Both the position numbers and the translations under genes were made by a program. Source: DT-110 sp030148525 (GTDB lineage: Bacteria; Bacteroidota; Bacteroidia; Chitinophagales; Saprospiraceae). Taken from it: a stretch of DNA of 64,000 bases. The stretch covers positions 4,588,001 through 4,652,000 of the forward strand of contig OZ245751.1 in assembly GCA_965227445.1 (NCBI GenBank). Reading direction: 5' to 3'. Below the pieces are notes generated by a model. The model searched no databases and had not been told where the DNA came from. It saw only the letters and a program-made list of their open reading frames with translations. Positions 11,301-19,517 of the stretch are shown one piece after another (the first letter of the stretch is position 1; each line of letters opens with the position of its first letter).

Positions 11301-14114
11301 AGTTGAAGAGTCGGGGAAAACGGCCACCTGCTGGTTGCCACTGATCAACTGTCCTTCGATATCGAACCACTGATAAGTAGACGGAGCCGAGGCAGTAGCA
11401 CTCAGGGCGATGGGAGCGCCGCACAACACCGTATCTCCATCAATGGACACATCCAGCGAATCAGCTACAATGACCAGGACACTATCGGTCAGGGTGCAAG
11501 CAAGCGAATCTGTTCCGGTGACAGTAACCTGGTAAAGCGTGGTTTCGTCCGGCATGGCAAAAGGGGCCGCTACCGCAGGATCATCCAATCCGGTGCTCGG
11601 TGTCCAACGGTATTCGAAGGCCGGATCAGCAGCACCGGGATCGCCAAGTTGAACGGCGCTACCGCCGCATACGAGCAAGGTGTCGGGCAGATCCAAGGAG
11701 GGAATGTTCACCTCCACCGCTTCGAGCGAACGGAAAACGCATCCATCAAAGGTAGTCAGGATGGCTTCCACCTGGTAGGTTCCGCTTTCAGTAAAGGTTA
11801 GGATGGGGCTTTCGCCAAAAATAGTATCCCGCCCATCGGAAATCACCCAGGCCCGCGTCTCAATTTGATCGGCCGGGGAAGACAAATCCGTAAACTGGAA
11901 GGTCGCCTGCCCACCCGTACAAGACAGGAATGTTCGTTCAATATCTACTTCAACGGGAAACGTTTCAATGGTAATAGCCTGCTTGACTGTATCCACACAT
12001 TCGGCATCGTAAACGAGGGTAAGGCTTACCGTATAGGTGCCTGGCTCCGTGTATTGATAGGCTGGATTCTCTTCATTGGAACCGGCAGCGGGATTATTTG
12101 GGTCACCGAAATCCCATTGATACCCGAAGGCACCCACACTTTGATTGATAAACTGAACCGCTCCATTAGAACAGGTATCAAAGTCCACCTGAAAACGGAG
12201 ATCCAGGTTTTCGCCGATAATGGCCAAAACGGTTGAATCCGTGGCCGTGCAGCCCTCCGGATTTGTGGCCGTGACCGTCAGGGTGTACTCACCGGGATCG
12301 GCAACAATCTCAGGGTTTGCTGTATTCCCGCGGGAGGCGATCAGCTCGGCGGGAGCCCACTCGTAGGTCAGGTTTTCCCCCCTGGATGTCAACATCAGGT
12401 CAATATCATCGCCCGGGCAAACGGTAACTGTATCCGGAAGAGTGACTCCAATAGACTGACTCTCGTAGTCAATGCTTTGCATTTCGGTACAACCGTAATC
12501 ATCGATTGCCGTTACGACAATCTGAAGGCTGGTATCCAGAGGAGGCGTATACGAAGGTCCGGTAGCCAGCACCATGCCGGTAGTGTCAGACCAGGTGATG
12601 GTTGCATCCACGTCGGTAATGGCTTCCAATACCCGATCAGGAGCACAAACAGGCCCTTCAATATCCACCGTCAGGTTGATCGGTGGAGGAACAAAAGCCA
12701 CCATGGTATCGGTAACCGTACACCCGGTGCCGATCAATCCGGCAGTCAATACGTAGAGCGTGGTTTCCTCCGGAGAAAAGACGGGCCGCAAACTGGTAGG
12801 ATCGTCGATGCCCGTAGTCGGGCTCCATTGGTAACTGTACTGCGGATCGAGAATCAGGTTTATCGTTTCGGAAGTCCCCGGGCAAATAACCAGGGTATCC
12901 GGTATGTTTCTCGTCAGGCTATCCGGGAAGGTGATCATAACCATGCTGGTCACTGTATCCAGGCACCCCTCCTCATTTTCGACCAGTAGTGTAACCGAGG
13001 TCACCCCTTCCCTGGTAAAAACAAAGGTAGGGCTGTCGTCGGTTGACGACCGCCCGTCTTTCAATGTCCATTCCCGGCGAATCACCGGACTGGAGCTGGT
13101 TGAATTATCAATGAAATTGATGGCAATGCCATTCGGGCCGCACCCCAGGTATTCGTAGGTAAAATTGGCATCCACGAACTGATTACCCACGTCAATTACC
13201 TTTTCGATGGTGTCGCGAGCGCCCATGTTGGAGATAGCAATGAGCTGTACCTGGTACATTCCCGGAGCGGGGTAGGTAAAGCTTGGATTCGTGGCAACAG
13301 AGCGTACGGAATCGCCATCAATACTGGTATCAAACCACCATTCGTAGCGGTCGGCCCCTTCACTGAGATTCGTAAAATCTACTTCCAGCGACCCACATTC
13401 ATCCATGTAGTCAAAATTGGCAACCACAGGGTCCTGATCCATTCCGCAATAGACAGGATTATTAGTAGCAACGATGCGCTTAGTGCCGGTAGCCGTGCAC
13501 CCATTCTCGGTCACCATGACCGACAGGTTGTATTGGCCATAGGTTGAAAAAGCAATGGTCACTGTTCGTCCTGTATTTTCGATTACTTTAACACCGGTCG
13601 GGAAGGTCCATTTGATCAATTCGGGATTGGGCGTATTGGTTTCCAGTTCGTAGGTAATCGTGTCTTCGCTACAAACGACAGTAGGCCCGATGATATCGGC
13701 CCTGGCTTCGTTTTCGACGGTAATGACCACCACTTCCGGTTCCAGGAAATTGGGACACCCGGCTCGCCTGACGCAGCGGGCAAAGACCGTAGTTCGGAAT
13801 AGCGGTCCCGGATCGTAGGTCTCAGAATTAGAATTCGGAATTGGCTTGAAGGTTGCGCCGTTAAATGTCCGGTCCGTCTCGGAATACATCCATAGATATT
13901 CCAGTTCGCCTTTACCGCCAGAGGCGGGGCGCAGGCTAACCAGGGGATCGGGGTCGTTACCGGGTGCACAGAGCACCTGGTCGAACCCGATTTTACCGGG
14001 ATCGGTAACGTTCATGCAGGTGTCAGTTGCCGCTATACGCTGAGCCATGAGCTGGCCTCCCGACAGCAGCAGGATCCACACCAGCAACAGACCGATGGGG
14101 GGAACCCGTTTCAT
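5373..14114 (-). CDS. Giant PKD/Ig-repeat surface protein with type B T9SS C-terminal domain
   Basis: A 2913-residue secreted protein. The signal peptide MKRVPPIGLLLVWILLLSGG, cleaved after LMAQ, fits the ATG at 14112-14114; that ATG sits in the same CCATCCCATGAAA context as the porP-like gene at 17843, whereas the frame itself extends to 14180. Domains in order: an Ig-like region; PKD domains at roughly residues 228-395 and 638-800; Ig-like repeats; a regular tandem block of eight units of about 158 residues between about 1390 and 2520, each marked by LNP...Y.WSP...DDP...NP; and from about 2820 a gliding motility-associated C-terminal domain containing FVPSGFTPNGDGMND. That domain is the type B sorting signal for export and anchoring through the type IX secretion system. 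It is the third gene of a cluster with a PorP/SprF-like protein and an OmpA/PD40 protein, a common Bacteroidota arrangement. A role in adhesion or gliding is inferred. Confidence 0.92.
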   Translation of the reverse strand: MKRVPPIGLLLVWILLLSGGQLMAQRIAATDTCMNVTDPGKIGFDQVLCAPGNDPDPLVSLRPASGGKGELEYLWMYSETDRTFNGATFKPIPNSNSETYDPGPLFRTTVFARCVRRAGCPNFLEPEVVVITVENEARADIIGPTVVCSEDTITYELETNTPNPELIKWTFPTGVKVIENTGRTVTIAFSTYGQYNLSVMVTENGCTATGTKRIVATNNPVYCGMDQDPVVANFDYMDECGSLEVDFTNLSEGADRYEWWFDTSIDGDSVRSVATNPSFTYPAPGMYQVQLIAISNMGARDTIEKVIDVGNQFVDANFTYEYLGCGPNGIAINFIDNSTSSSPVIRREWTLKDGRSSTDDSPTFVFTREGVTSVTLLVENEEGCLDTVTSMVMITFPDSLTRNIPDTLVICPGTSETINLILDPQYSYQWSPTTGIDDPTSLRPVFSPEETTLYVLTAGLIGTGCTVTDTMVAFVPPPINLTVDIEGPVCAPDRVLEAITDVDATITWSDTTGMVLATGPSYTPPLDTSLQIVVTAIDDYGCTEMQSIDYESQSIGVTLPDTVTVCPGDDIDLMLTSRGENLTYEWAPAELIASRGNTANPEIVADPGEYTLTVTATNPEGCTATDSTVLAIIGENLDLRFQVDFDTCSNGAVQFINQSVGAFGYQWDFGDPNNPAAGSNEENPAYQYTEPGTYTVSLTLVYDAECVDTVKQAITIETFPVEVDIERTFLSCTGGQATFQFTDLSSPADQIETRAWVISDGRDTIFGESPILTFTESGTYQVEAILTTFDGCVFRSLEAVEVNIPSLDLPDTLLVCGGSAVQLGDPGAADPAFEYRWTPSTGLDDPAVAAPFAMPDETTLYQVTVTGTDSLACTLTDSVLVIVADSLDVSIDGDTVLCGAPIALSATASAPSTYQWFDIEGQLISGNQQVAVFPDSSTTYVVVATGLGSTCTARDTIRVANRAVDNEVVPAQDTLLACPGESIALTVTNQDSAQILTYTWSPDNLLLSQNGTAEPLFRVPDFAYTITGEVENQFGCTETITRYVEPALITGDIPDTVVACTGQNIELAPDANPEYIYSWSPPEGLSESTVNNPIFMGDTTTVYTVVVTENISGLGCEVTKEVVVVVGDTLDVRPLTSIPDALCAGDTLELEVGVFPTQQNVEITWFADEELTDSVGSGPQLSVVVEEGFQTYFAFAQNSDGCQGIVRYAFEGSGPACRLPYVDTLCPGSPTVLLLACDPEAIGSLTYEWSDTTDLDLTDPDRPIATIFTPRTYGLTITDTRTGCTQSGFVELNLFSEGRIDLGADTSICAPGNLTITAQTSGLDPNTLSWYSLEEPGTPLGFGETVTLPIMDTFQLVAETNTNDGCLIRDTIEIRVGDFLPPLRDTVVTCPGEPVALNPGGDTNLEYSWAPADDLDLTDPSNPVAILQDDQTFQVTVTDPVRMCTITDEVYVDVQNESTLNAGPDQQVCAMDSITLMADFQCVDDLRWEDQDGNLAGRGATVTVALEAGIQVFTVLGTTLTGATVSDDVAIDNVVLGIALPDTVVACLGLPTALNPERQGEGFDFRWSPITDLDDPMAVNPSATLSMDQTFSVTITDPVTGCTVIDTVAAILVDEPTIDAGPDLTVCAGVSVTIEAQQQCLGLINWTDEAGNLLQIGSTLTIVPEEEINTYIVSGLSAIGAVVSDTVVVTVIGTQPDLPDQVLVCPDAPTPLNPNPDLDFSYEWSPATGLDDVSSPNPSVTTTEDQEYIVMTRDTNGCTFQDTILVAVRNGLDPGAKTPDTTVCTTDPLDLSVRPDSGVTVTWYADAGRTDLLASGPDYTAELSDGRNVFYLLLEDAVCGNSFEDSIVVTVNDFAVELRDTVIACIGDPTPLNPDGPTEGVSYQWSPNTGINDPNAANPLVALTEDQSYMVTVTEVATGCVAMDTVFVDVLEEPSVSVGPDTSACVGENITLIAATQCADQVIWTDGDGMMVGEGPELTVTVVTGSVSYIAIATTNSGREARDTITVTGLGEAPVIVEMVTVCPNTPTPLNPGADPGYTYVWSPATGLNDPNAPNPMVTVSMDKTYTVTATDSNGCTFTDEVLVAVRDGLDPGDKSNDTTICAPETLTLFAEADSGVLITWYADADLMNELNTGTNLTVTPQTGRNVYYLEGIDTVCTTSYVDSVVIRVLDFAVMLPDTVVVCLDEPTPLNPDPVSPEFDYSWTPSLGLDDPTSANPTATLTDDQIYRVDITDPVTGCTTRETVVVDVQFEPTVQAGEDQIACPGDSVTLVAEVACANLVEWNLEDGTPIGTGPVVTTLPAAGTNIYIVSAISNSGAVAFDTVVVEVGGNPPVVADSAFICAGQPGSINPGADPDYTYSWSPAGLLDDPNAPNPQATLDADQVFMVEAIDSNGCSYLDSVIVRIQPPATIDEITPDTLVCAGDSATLRLVADPRNTVTWTDALPPAGTVLGMEAILDIIPEPGRNVYYVTVQDTVCGTSAQDSVVVTSPDFSVTLPPDTVYSCDGAPVGLHPMADTTFGYEWSPADQLDDPFSGNPNAFVDSDQLFRVTITDPSGQCTYVDSTQVVNADLPVLSLQGDTVLCALEPFTIGAQGPAGLNWSWSTERDFSNEITTDSAVTIAAEVGDRTFYVRGMDPVTGCFGIDSIQVSYRPVMANLVVLDVACVDGDTVRVRVDNQDTTQNLTYLWSPEDLLVGGDPLAGPQVTYRVEGMVLAEVELANQFGCTAVRTTELQPLNLNDQLTLEVEDSLLLPGESTTVNVIGCDDCAYEWFQDSVLIEGETESSILVSPDESVEIAVVVSKDGCLSDTLRINITVSACEAPFVFVPSGFTPNGDGMNDFVRVFGEIILEEDFEFSIVARWGEEVYYSTDKDDQGWNGMYQGRELPPDVYAYVVRYRCAVDGELYLLKGNITLLR
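6587..9926 (-). repeat. Eight in-frame tandem repeats of about 475 bp inside the giant gene
   Basis: The codons for the LNP (or INP/LHP) anchor fall near 9922, 9452, 8977, 8497, 8023, 7544, 7070 and 6584, a spacing of 470-487 bp. Each unit encodes two Ig-like halves: one with C-G...LNP...WSP...DDP...NP and GCT..D, one with C-G-D..TL.A....W.D..G. Sequence divergence between units is moderate, so they are old or under selection to diverge. Confidence 0.85.
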
Positions 14115-14163
14115 GGGATGGGATTTTTGAATAATTTGTTTTCTCATGACATTCGTCCTTTGG

Positions 14164-16674
14164 CTATGGGGTCCTTTCAATTTGTATGTTCGTCACCTCC
14201 ACTCGTCGCTCAATGGACGCACTCAAACTGAATACGGCTTCCGAAGATCTGCTCTCCAGCGTTGCCTGATCTATTTGCTTAATCCTCGCCCGAAATGCAG
14301 CCAGGCTCTGGCCAACCTGGTCCTCCCCTCTCGGGTCCCTGATCCAGCGAATCTGTCCGCCACCATCACCATCTATATAATCGCCCAGGGTAACCCCCTG
14401 ATGCTCAAAATCACGTAAGAAATTGATGATGGATACGATGCGACGACGGGTTAACCGTTCGTTATATGCCGCATTACCAAGCGGACTGGCGTATCCGCGG
14501 AATGTCATAGTGACGGTGTACCCATCTTGCAGGTAAGGGATAATACGAATGGCAAATGCTCTTAGATCCACCATATTGGCGTCTAACAACTGTGAGAAAA
14601 ACAATCGAATATTGTTAATCTCGGCAGTATCCCGTCCGGCCATTCGAATAAAATCGATCTCCCGTACTTTATAATCATCGACCAATCCGGCAATATCTGC
14701 CCGGGTAGTATCCGGGTCCGGTGGTGCGTCGGGATAACGGAATTTCGGATAATCGTTATCGAAAAACATATTAAAGGACTGCAGGCGTTCCAGATAGACT
14801 TCCACCGTAATCTCGTAAGTTTGCTGATCCACTACGGAGCGGTCAAAATAGAAGCCATCGGATATTGGGAAATATCCTTTTCTGGTCACGCGCAGGGTGT
14901 AGGGTTCGTAAAGCTCGACTCCGGCGAAGAAGAAGGAAGAATCCCCTTTACCATTTAGCTGTTCATCCAGTAGTTCCATCGAACCTAATTCGGGTTCACC
15001 AGCGTACCAAAAGGCCCGGCAACTATCCAGGAACTCCCCGGTTGTTTGATCGTATGTGAGTACGGTCAGGTTGATGGTACGTGGCCGGAGGTACAGATCT
15101 TCCTTGATCAAGGTCACCGAATCGGGCACCTTAAGCAAATCAATAGTTTCCGCCGTTTCCGTATAGTACTTCCGGTTACCGGTGACCTTGTATTCTTTGT
15201 AGCGCTCTACCCGGAAGGAAAAGGTGTTGGTAATCGAACCGAACTGTTCTTCCAGGAACTCCTCGGAACCGTCTTTATTGATCTCATACAGCCGCACAAT
15301 AACACTGTCGAGAGCCATGGAGTCCTTGGCATCCCAGGTTTGCACGATCAGATCAATGGGCGCGATGGGCGTCTCATAGATATCGTGGCAACAGGCTCCA
15401 CTACTTTCATCCAGCAGCTGTGCTTCGGGCACGGGGCGGGTTGAAGCGTAGTAGGAACGCGTGCTCTCCTCATCGCGGGTATAGTGCAAATCGGCAAACC
15501 GGCTATTGAAAGGCGGTGGCATTTGTTTGGGCTCCGACCAGCGTTGTTCATCATCGAGGCGAATGGTGTAATAGAGGTCGAAATCCCCGAAGGCAGGCAG
15601 GCCTTTCGTAGCGAAAAAGAGTCGTTGAGATCTTTCGTGGTAAAAGGGTGTTACATCGTCGAATTCGGTATTGATACTTCGAAGTGGCTGTGGATTGGTA
15701 GCTTGCCCTGTCACCGTATCCAGCGCTGCGTACCATATATCTAATTCACCCGCTCCGCCGGGTCGGTCGGTGGCAAAATACAAGACGGGGTTCCCCAGGC
15801 TATCGCGGCCAATAGCGGGCTGGGTTGTGGTGTAATTTTCAGCATTGATAGGTAGTTTGGTGGCAGGCCCCCAGTCGGCCTCCGGGTTAATGCGCGTCCG
15901 GGTAAATAGGTCACAACGCAAGTCGTTGCTTTGCTGAATAAAGTCGCATTCGCAATAGTAAACGCGATTTCCACCCCGGTCAAATTCGACGAAGGCGGTA
16001 TTAGTGCCCTGCAGATTAAAGGTATCCGTTATCCGTTCGGCCATTCGTTCATTCCTATTGGTCGAAAGGACCCTGGCGCCCAGGCGGCGATCCTCGTTCC
16101 GCCGGGTATCGGGGATATCGAAGCGCAGAGAAGTAAAATACAATCGGTCACCGAGTATTTCCGGTCCCACATCGGAATAAGGCGAATTGACAGTGGGCCC
16201 CAGGTTAGTGGCCTCCCCGATCGGTGGCCCCATTTTCAGTTGCAGGTCCTGAAGGTTTTTTGCCGCAAGGCGATCCCAGTTTTGCTTGCGAACCGAATCC
16301 GGCAGTGCCAGGAAAGCCTCCAGACTCACCTGCGCATCGTCGAGCCGGTCGCGTTGCAATTCCGAAATTCCCTTGTAAAGATAAGCCTCGGGGTAGGTAC
16401 GTGGTTCCCTGGTATCCCTTCGAATGACTTGCTCGTAGGACTGGATGGCGCTATCAAGGGCATTGATAAAGCGAGCCGACTGGGCTTTGAAAAAATGGGC
16501 CCGAACCAACGTAGAGTCATAGGCCAGAGCGGCATCGTAGTAACGGTAGGCCGCAAAATAGGCTTTGTCGGAATAACTGGTATCCGCTCGACGCAGGAAT
16601 TGATCGAGGCGTTGCCCCAGCCCGGTCGTACATACGGCTATCAGTAGGAATATAGTTAATCCTAGCTTGTTCAT
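14164..16674 (-). CDS. OmpA-family protein with TPR and PD40 repeats
   Basis: An 836-residue envelope protein. The ATG at 16672-16674 gives the signal peptide MNKLGLTIFLLIAVCTTGLG; the frame extends to 16803 but would then overlap the porP-like gene. Residues about 20-130 are TPR-like (repeated A..YYDAAL, A..SYEQVI). Residues about 165-420 contain PD40/WD40-like beta-propeller blades (GDRLYFTSLR, NPVLYFATDRPGG, QRLFFATKG). A beta-sandwich region follows. From about residue 700 there is an OmpA C-terminal peptidoglycan-binding domain (FRGYASPLGNAAYNERLTRR). The combination is typical of the partner found next to PorP/SprF and gliding-motility C-terminal domain proteins, where it is thought to tether a secretion or adhesin assembly to the cell wall. 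The gaps are 74 bases from the upstream gene and 49 bases to the giant gene, which suggests one operon. Confidence 0.9.
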   Translation of the reverse strand: MNKLGLTIFLLIAVCTTGLGQRLDQFLRRADTSYSDKAYFAAYRYYDAALAYDSTLVRAHFFKAQSARFINALDSAIQSYEQVIRRDTREPRTYPEAYLYKGISELQRDRLDDAQVSLEAFLALPDSVRKQNWDRLAAKNLQDLQLKMGPPIGEATNLGPTVNSPYSDVGPEILGDRLYFTSLRFDIPDTRRNEDRRLGARVLSTNRNERMAERITDTFNLQGTNTAFVEFDRGGNRVYYCECDFIQQSNDLRCDLFTRTRINPEADWGPATKLPINAENYTTTQPAIGRDSLGNPVLYFATDRPGGAGELDIWYAALDTVTGQATNPQPLRSINTEFDDVTPFYHERSQRLFFATKGLPAFGDFDLYYTIRLDDEQRWSEPKQMPPPFNSRFADLHYTRDEESTRSYYASTRPVPEAQLLDESSGACCHDIYETPIAPIDLIVQTWDAKDSMALDSVIVRLYEINKDGSEEFLEEQFGSITNTFSFRVERYKEYKVTGNRKYYTETAETIDLLKVPDSVTLIKEDLYLRPRTINLTVLTYDQTTGEFLDSCRAFWYAGEPELGSMELLDEQLNGKGDSSFFFAGVELYEPYTLRVTRKGYFPISDGFYFDRSVVDQQTYEITVEVYLERLQSFNMFFDNDYPKFRYPDAPPDPDTTRADIAGLVDDYKVREIDFIRMAGRDTAEINNIRLFFSQLLDANMVDLRAFAIRIIPYLQDGYTVTMTFRGYASPLGNAAYNERLTRRRIVSIINFLRDFEHQGVTLGDYIDGDGGGQIRWIRDPRGEDQVGQSLAAFRARIKQIDQATLESRSSEAVFSLSASIERRVEVTNIQIERTP

Positions 16675-16748
16675 GGTATCTATAAATCTACCTGATTTCG
16701 AAGTACTCAGTCGGATCGGGGGGAATATAGACTGACTACCTCCTGCAA

Positions 16749-17843
16749 TTAAATCAACGGACACGTTTTGGCGTCCAATACGGGTACTTTGCGTATCATC
16801 CAACGGATAGACAATTCCGGCCCGCTGCGCCGGTCAGTAGCGATATTGAGGTCCGAAACATTAATGTCGTAGCTGAATCCTACGCGCAGTAAATTGTAGT
16901 GTAGTTCAAAAACAGGAGACCAGGAATCGGTATCTTGATTTGTGCGCATGGACGCACCACCTACCAGCGCCAATTGCTTACCGGGATCGCGATTCAAGTG
17001 AATTTTTCCGGCTACTCCGAACAGGTATTGTTCGTAATTACCCTGAAACTGAGCGGTTACATTGGTCAACAGGTCAAGATTATCCCCCATCTGGAACGTC
17101 CCGGAAAAATAGGGCGACACCCGCACGGGAAGTGAGATGTCAGCTCCCAGCAGGAAATTCTGATTAGGGGTATTCAGGTGGTGGATGCCTACACCCACGT
17201 CAAATTTAGTGCGGCGCTCCAACCGATCGACCAGAGCGCGGTCTTCTTGTGTTTGATAGCGTAGATTAAAACCCGTTCCCAAGTCGACGTACCAGTTCTC
17301 TTCACTGCCGAATTGCTCCCCGGTATCACTGCCGGGGTTGAATACCCCGTCGCGGGGATCCCACTGATTACCAAAGCTTATGCCTCCAATGTCGAAGGCC
17401 CGGTAGTTGACTCCGAAATTCAGACCAGCCGTCGCAAATACACGTCGACCCATCCGGCGGGTATAGCTGCCCAGCACGTTCACATTGGTCTGGTTTAAGC
17501 GGGAAAAGCCGGCCTGGTCAAAATTGATGGCACCACCCAAGGCAAAGAAGCTTTTATCATCGCTGGAAGGCAATTTAAAATCGGCGGCTGCCGTTAGTGT
17601 GCGGTATTCGACGGGTACAGAGGACCACTGTTCGCGGTAGTTGGTCATCAACCGGATATCGCCCTGGAAAATACCGACCAGGGCCGGGTTAATTTGGAAG
17701 GGTGCGTTATAGAATTGCGTGTAGTGAATATCCTGTGCTCCCACCAGCGTGGTGAACAGAAGTATGGCAATGGTGGAGGACAGAGCTTTCACAGTATGCT
17801 GTTTCTTTTGGACAATGTGCAGCATGACCTGGTTCCTTTTCAT
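16749..17843 (-). CDS. PorP/SprF family type IX secretion membrane protein
   Basis: A 364-residue outer-membrane beta-barrel. After a signal peptide ending in LVGAQ the mature N-terminus reads DIHYTQFYNAPFQINPALVG, the hallmark of the PorP/SprF family (HYTQF....NPA). The rest alternates beta-strands with aromatic ends, as expected of a barrel. Family members work with particular type B sorting-domain proteins in export or anchoring at the cell surface. This is the first gene of the leftward cluster porP-like, OmpA/PD40, giant PKD protein, so the giant protein is its probable client. The start at 17841-17843 is chosen because it shares an initiation context with the giant gene; an in-frame ATG six codons later is an alternative. 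The long upstream spacer probably holds the operon promoter. Confidence 0.9.
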   Translation of the reverse strand: MKRNQVMLHIVQKKQHTVKALSSTIAILLFTTLVGAQDIHYTQFYNAPFQINPALVGIFQGDIRLMTNYREQWSSVPVEYRTLTAAADFKLPSSDDKSFFALGGAINFDQAGFSRLNQTNVNVLGSYTRRMGRRVFATAGLNFGVNYRAFDIGGISFGNQWDPRDGVFNPGSDTGEQFGSEENWYVDLGTGFNLRYQTQEDRALVDRLERRTKFDVGVGIHHLNTPNQNFLLGADISLPVRVSPYFSGTFQMGDNLDLLTNVTAQFQGNYEQYLFGVAGKIHLNRDPGKQLALVGGASMRTNQDTDSWSPVFELHYNLLRVGFSYDINVSDLNIATDRRSGPELSIRWMIRKVPVLDAKTCPLI

Positions 17844-18390
17844 GGGATGGTTTTTTCCGGGTTATTAAGCGGCTATCTTCTTGTTTTTCCGTACTATCCG
17901 GCCTCGTTTCCCACAAGGTAAAATTTTATCTCCGTAGTTGGGAGACTTAGGTCACTATGAATAGGTACGGAAAAAAAGTTTTGGGGTTTCCTTTCCTTTT
18001 TTTCTACGAAAACAAGATACTTTTATAAAACAACAAACCCCAGTAAACGGACCCTTTTAACCAGAAAGCGGTAACCATCCGACAGTAGGCGGTAAAACAC
18101 ACGATAAAATATTGAACATCAGTTTTTTTACGATGCTCGAAAAACCTGGAGACCACTTGTATTTATTAGCATTAATTGCATATCTTTAGGTCATAATCGC
18201 GGAAGATCTCTCCCAACTTTTTGATCAACCGCGACGACGTATCCCAGAAAAAAATCCCATCCGAGTTGTTCGTTTGACACACTACTTACTTCAGTGTGTT
18301 GGACAATCCCATGCATTTTGCACGCGCATCTAACCACTGTACCCAAAGTACAACTGCTTTGGAATTGCATCATCGAAAAACTAGAGTAGC
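17844..18390. other. 547-bp A+T-rich divergent spacer
   Basis: No gene is visible. The spacer separates the leftward porP-like operon from the rightward beta-helix gene and is richer in A and T tracts than its surroundings. It contains an 8-bp inverted repeat TGGGGTTT (17982-17989) / AAACCCCA (18035-18042) and a candidate rightward promoter near 18157-18188. I could not pick a convincing promoter for the porP-like operon. Confidence 0.6.
18157..18188 (+). promoter_or_regulatory. Candidate Bacteroidota promoter for the beta-helix gene
   Basis: TTG at 18157-18159, 21 bases, then TATCTTTA at 18181-18188, one base from the TAnnTTTG consensus. It lies about 200 bases upstream of the start at 18391, so a long leader would result. 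Confidence 0.35.
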
Positions 18391-19392
18391 GTGAAAAGGG
18401 CAACTTACGTAATTTTACTAATGGCTATGGCATGGACTGTGCAAGCGCAATCCGTCATCTATGTCAAAAGCGGCAGCCAGGGCAACGGGCAGTCCTGGGC
18501 AAACGCTATGGGCGACCTGCAACAAGCCTTGCAGGTAGCTAAGAAAGGTCAGCAGATATGGGTAGCTAAAGGTACCTATTATCCAACCACGGGAACTGAT
18601 CGCCAAGCCTCCTTCCAGATTACCGACGGCGTGCAATTGTTCGGCGGGTTTATTGGAACAGAGCAGTCCCCGAAAGAACGCGACCTTACTCAGAATCAAT
18701 CCATTCTTTCCGGCCATATCGGTTCGGCCTCCATCAACGACAATTCCTATAACGTTATCCGCACCGCGGGCGTTTCCCCGCAAACCGTAGTGGATGGGTT
18801 CGTGATTACCGGAGGCAACGCCAACCGGGCAGCTGTCGTCGGCAACCGCGAAGGATGTGGTGGCGCCTGGTACAACGATGGCGCAATGGGCAAAACCTCC
18901 AGCCCCACCATTCGCAACTGCGTATTCAATGGCAACCAGGCTCACTACGGTGGTGCCCTGTTTAATAACGGATCGGAAGGTATCTGCGTAGTGAACATCG
19001 AAAATTGCACCTTCATACAAAATATTGCCAGCTCCAATGGCGGAGCTATCTATAATAGCGGCATCAACGGTAGCTGTAACATTAAAATCGCTACCACCCA
19101 CTTTATCAAGAATCAGGCCTCCTACGGTGCAGGCATACAAAACCGTGCGGATGCTGGCGTTGCCAGCCCTATGGTTCGCAATTGCACCTTCCGGGAAAAT
19201 GTGGCCTACCTGAGCGGTAGTGGTGTATACAACTACCGTAGCCCCGAGGGAACCTGCCGCCCCGTACTGAGCGGCTGCATCTTTGAAAACAACAAAGATG
19301 GCCTCGGCGAAACCGTTAGCAAACCCGTAGGAGGTCATGCTGCCTCGAAAGGAAAGCGATCTTCTTCCATAATCATGCGCCCCACATACTAA
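18391..19392 (+). CDS. Secreted right-handed beta-helix protein with Pmp-like repeats
   Basis: A 333-residue protein starting at a GTG, with signal peptide MKRATYVILLMAMAWTVQAQ. The mature part begins with VIYVKSGSQGNGQSWANA, which is common at the start of secreted parallel beta-helix proteins. At least four degenerate repeats of the form NCxFxxNxAxxGGAIYN follow (RNCVFNGNQAHYGGALFN, ENCTFIQNIASSNGGAIYN). These match the pattern of polymorphic outer-membrane protein and pectate-lyase-like helices. No catalytic residues of polysaccharide lyases are evident, so an adhesive or structural role is more likely. The C-terminus is short, basic and lacks a recognisable T9SS sorting domain, so its route beyond the periplasm is unclear. 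A strong terminator follows. Confidence 0.85.
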   Translation: MKRATYVILLMAMAWTVQAQSVIYVKSGSQGNGQSWANAMGDLQQALQVAKKGQQIWVAKGTYYPTTGTDRQASFQITDGVQLFGGFIGTEQSPKERDLTQNQSILSGHIGSASINDNSYNVIRTAGVSPQTVVDGFVITGGNANRAAVVGNREGCGGAWYNDGAMGKTSSPTIRNCVFNGNQAHYGGALFNNGSEGICVVNIENCTFIQNIASSNGGAIYNSGINGSCNIKIATTHFIKNQASYGAGIQNRADAGVASPMVRNCTFRENVAYLSGSGVYNYRSPEGTCRPVLSGCIFENNKDGLGETVSKPVGGHAASKGKRSSSIIMRPTY

Positions 19393-19430
19393 ATTTTTGT
19401 TCTAAACATCATCGAAAAAACCCTTCACGC

Positions 19431-19463
19431 AAAGAGCCTTCCCCAAACTTGGGAAGGCTCTTT
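19431..19463 (+). terminator. Terminator after the beta-helix gene
   Basis: A perfect 13-bp stem AAAGAGCCTTCCC / GGGAAGGCTCTTT with a 7-nt loop, 38 bases after the stop. Confidence 0.85.
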
Positions 19464-19517
19464 ACTTTTGGTGCTTAAGAAGCTTTTGCCAAAAAACGCC
19501 TATTTTTTGCCCAAAAT

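Noticed and set aside
18418..19338. Open frame of 306 codons antisense to the beta-helix gene
   Set aside because: The mirror frame of Gly/Asn repeats; the sense protein has a signal peptide and Pmp-like repeats.
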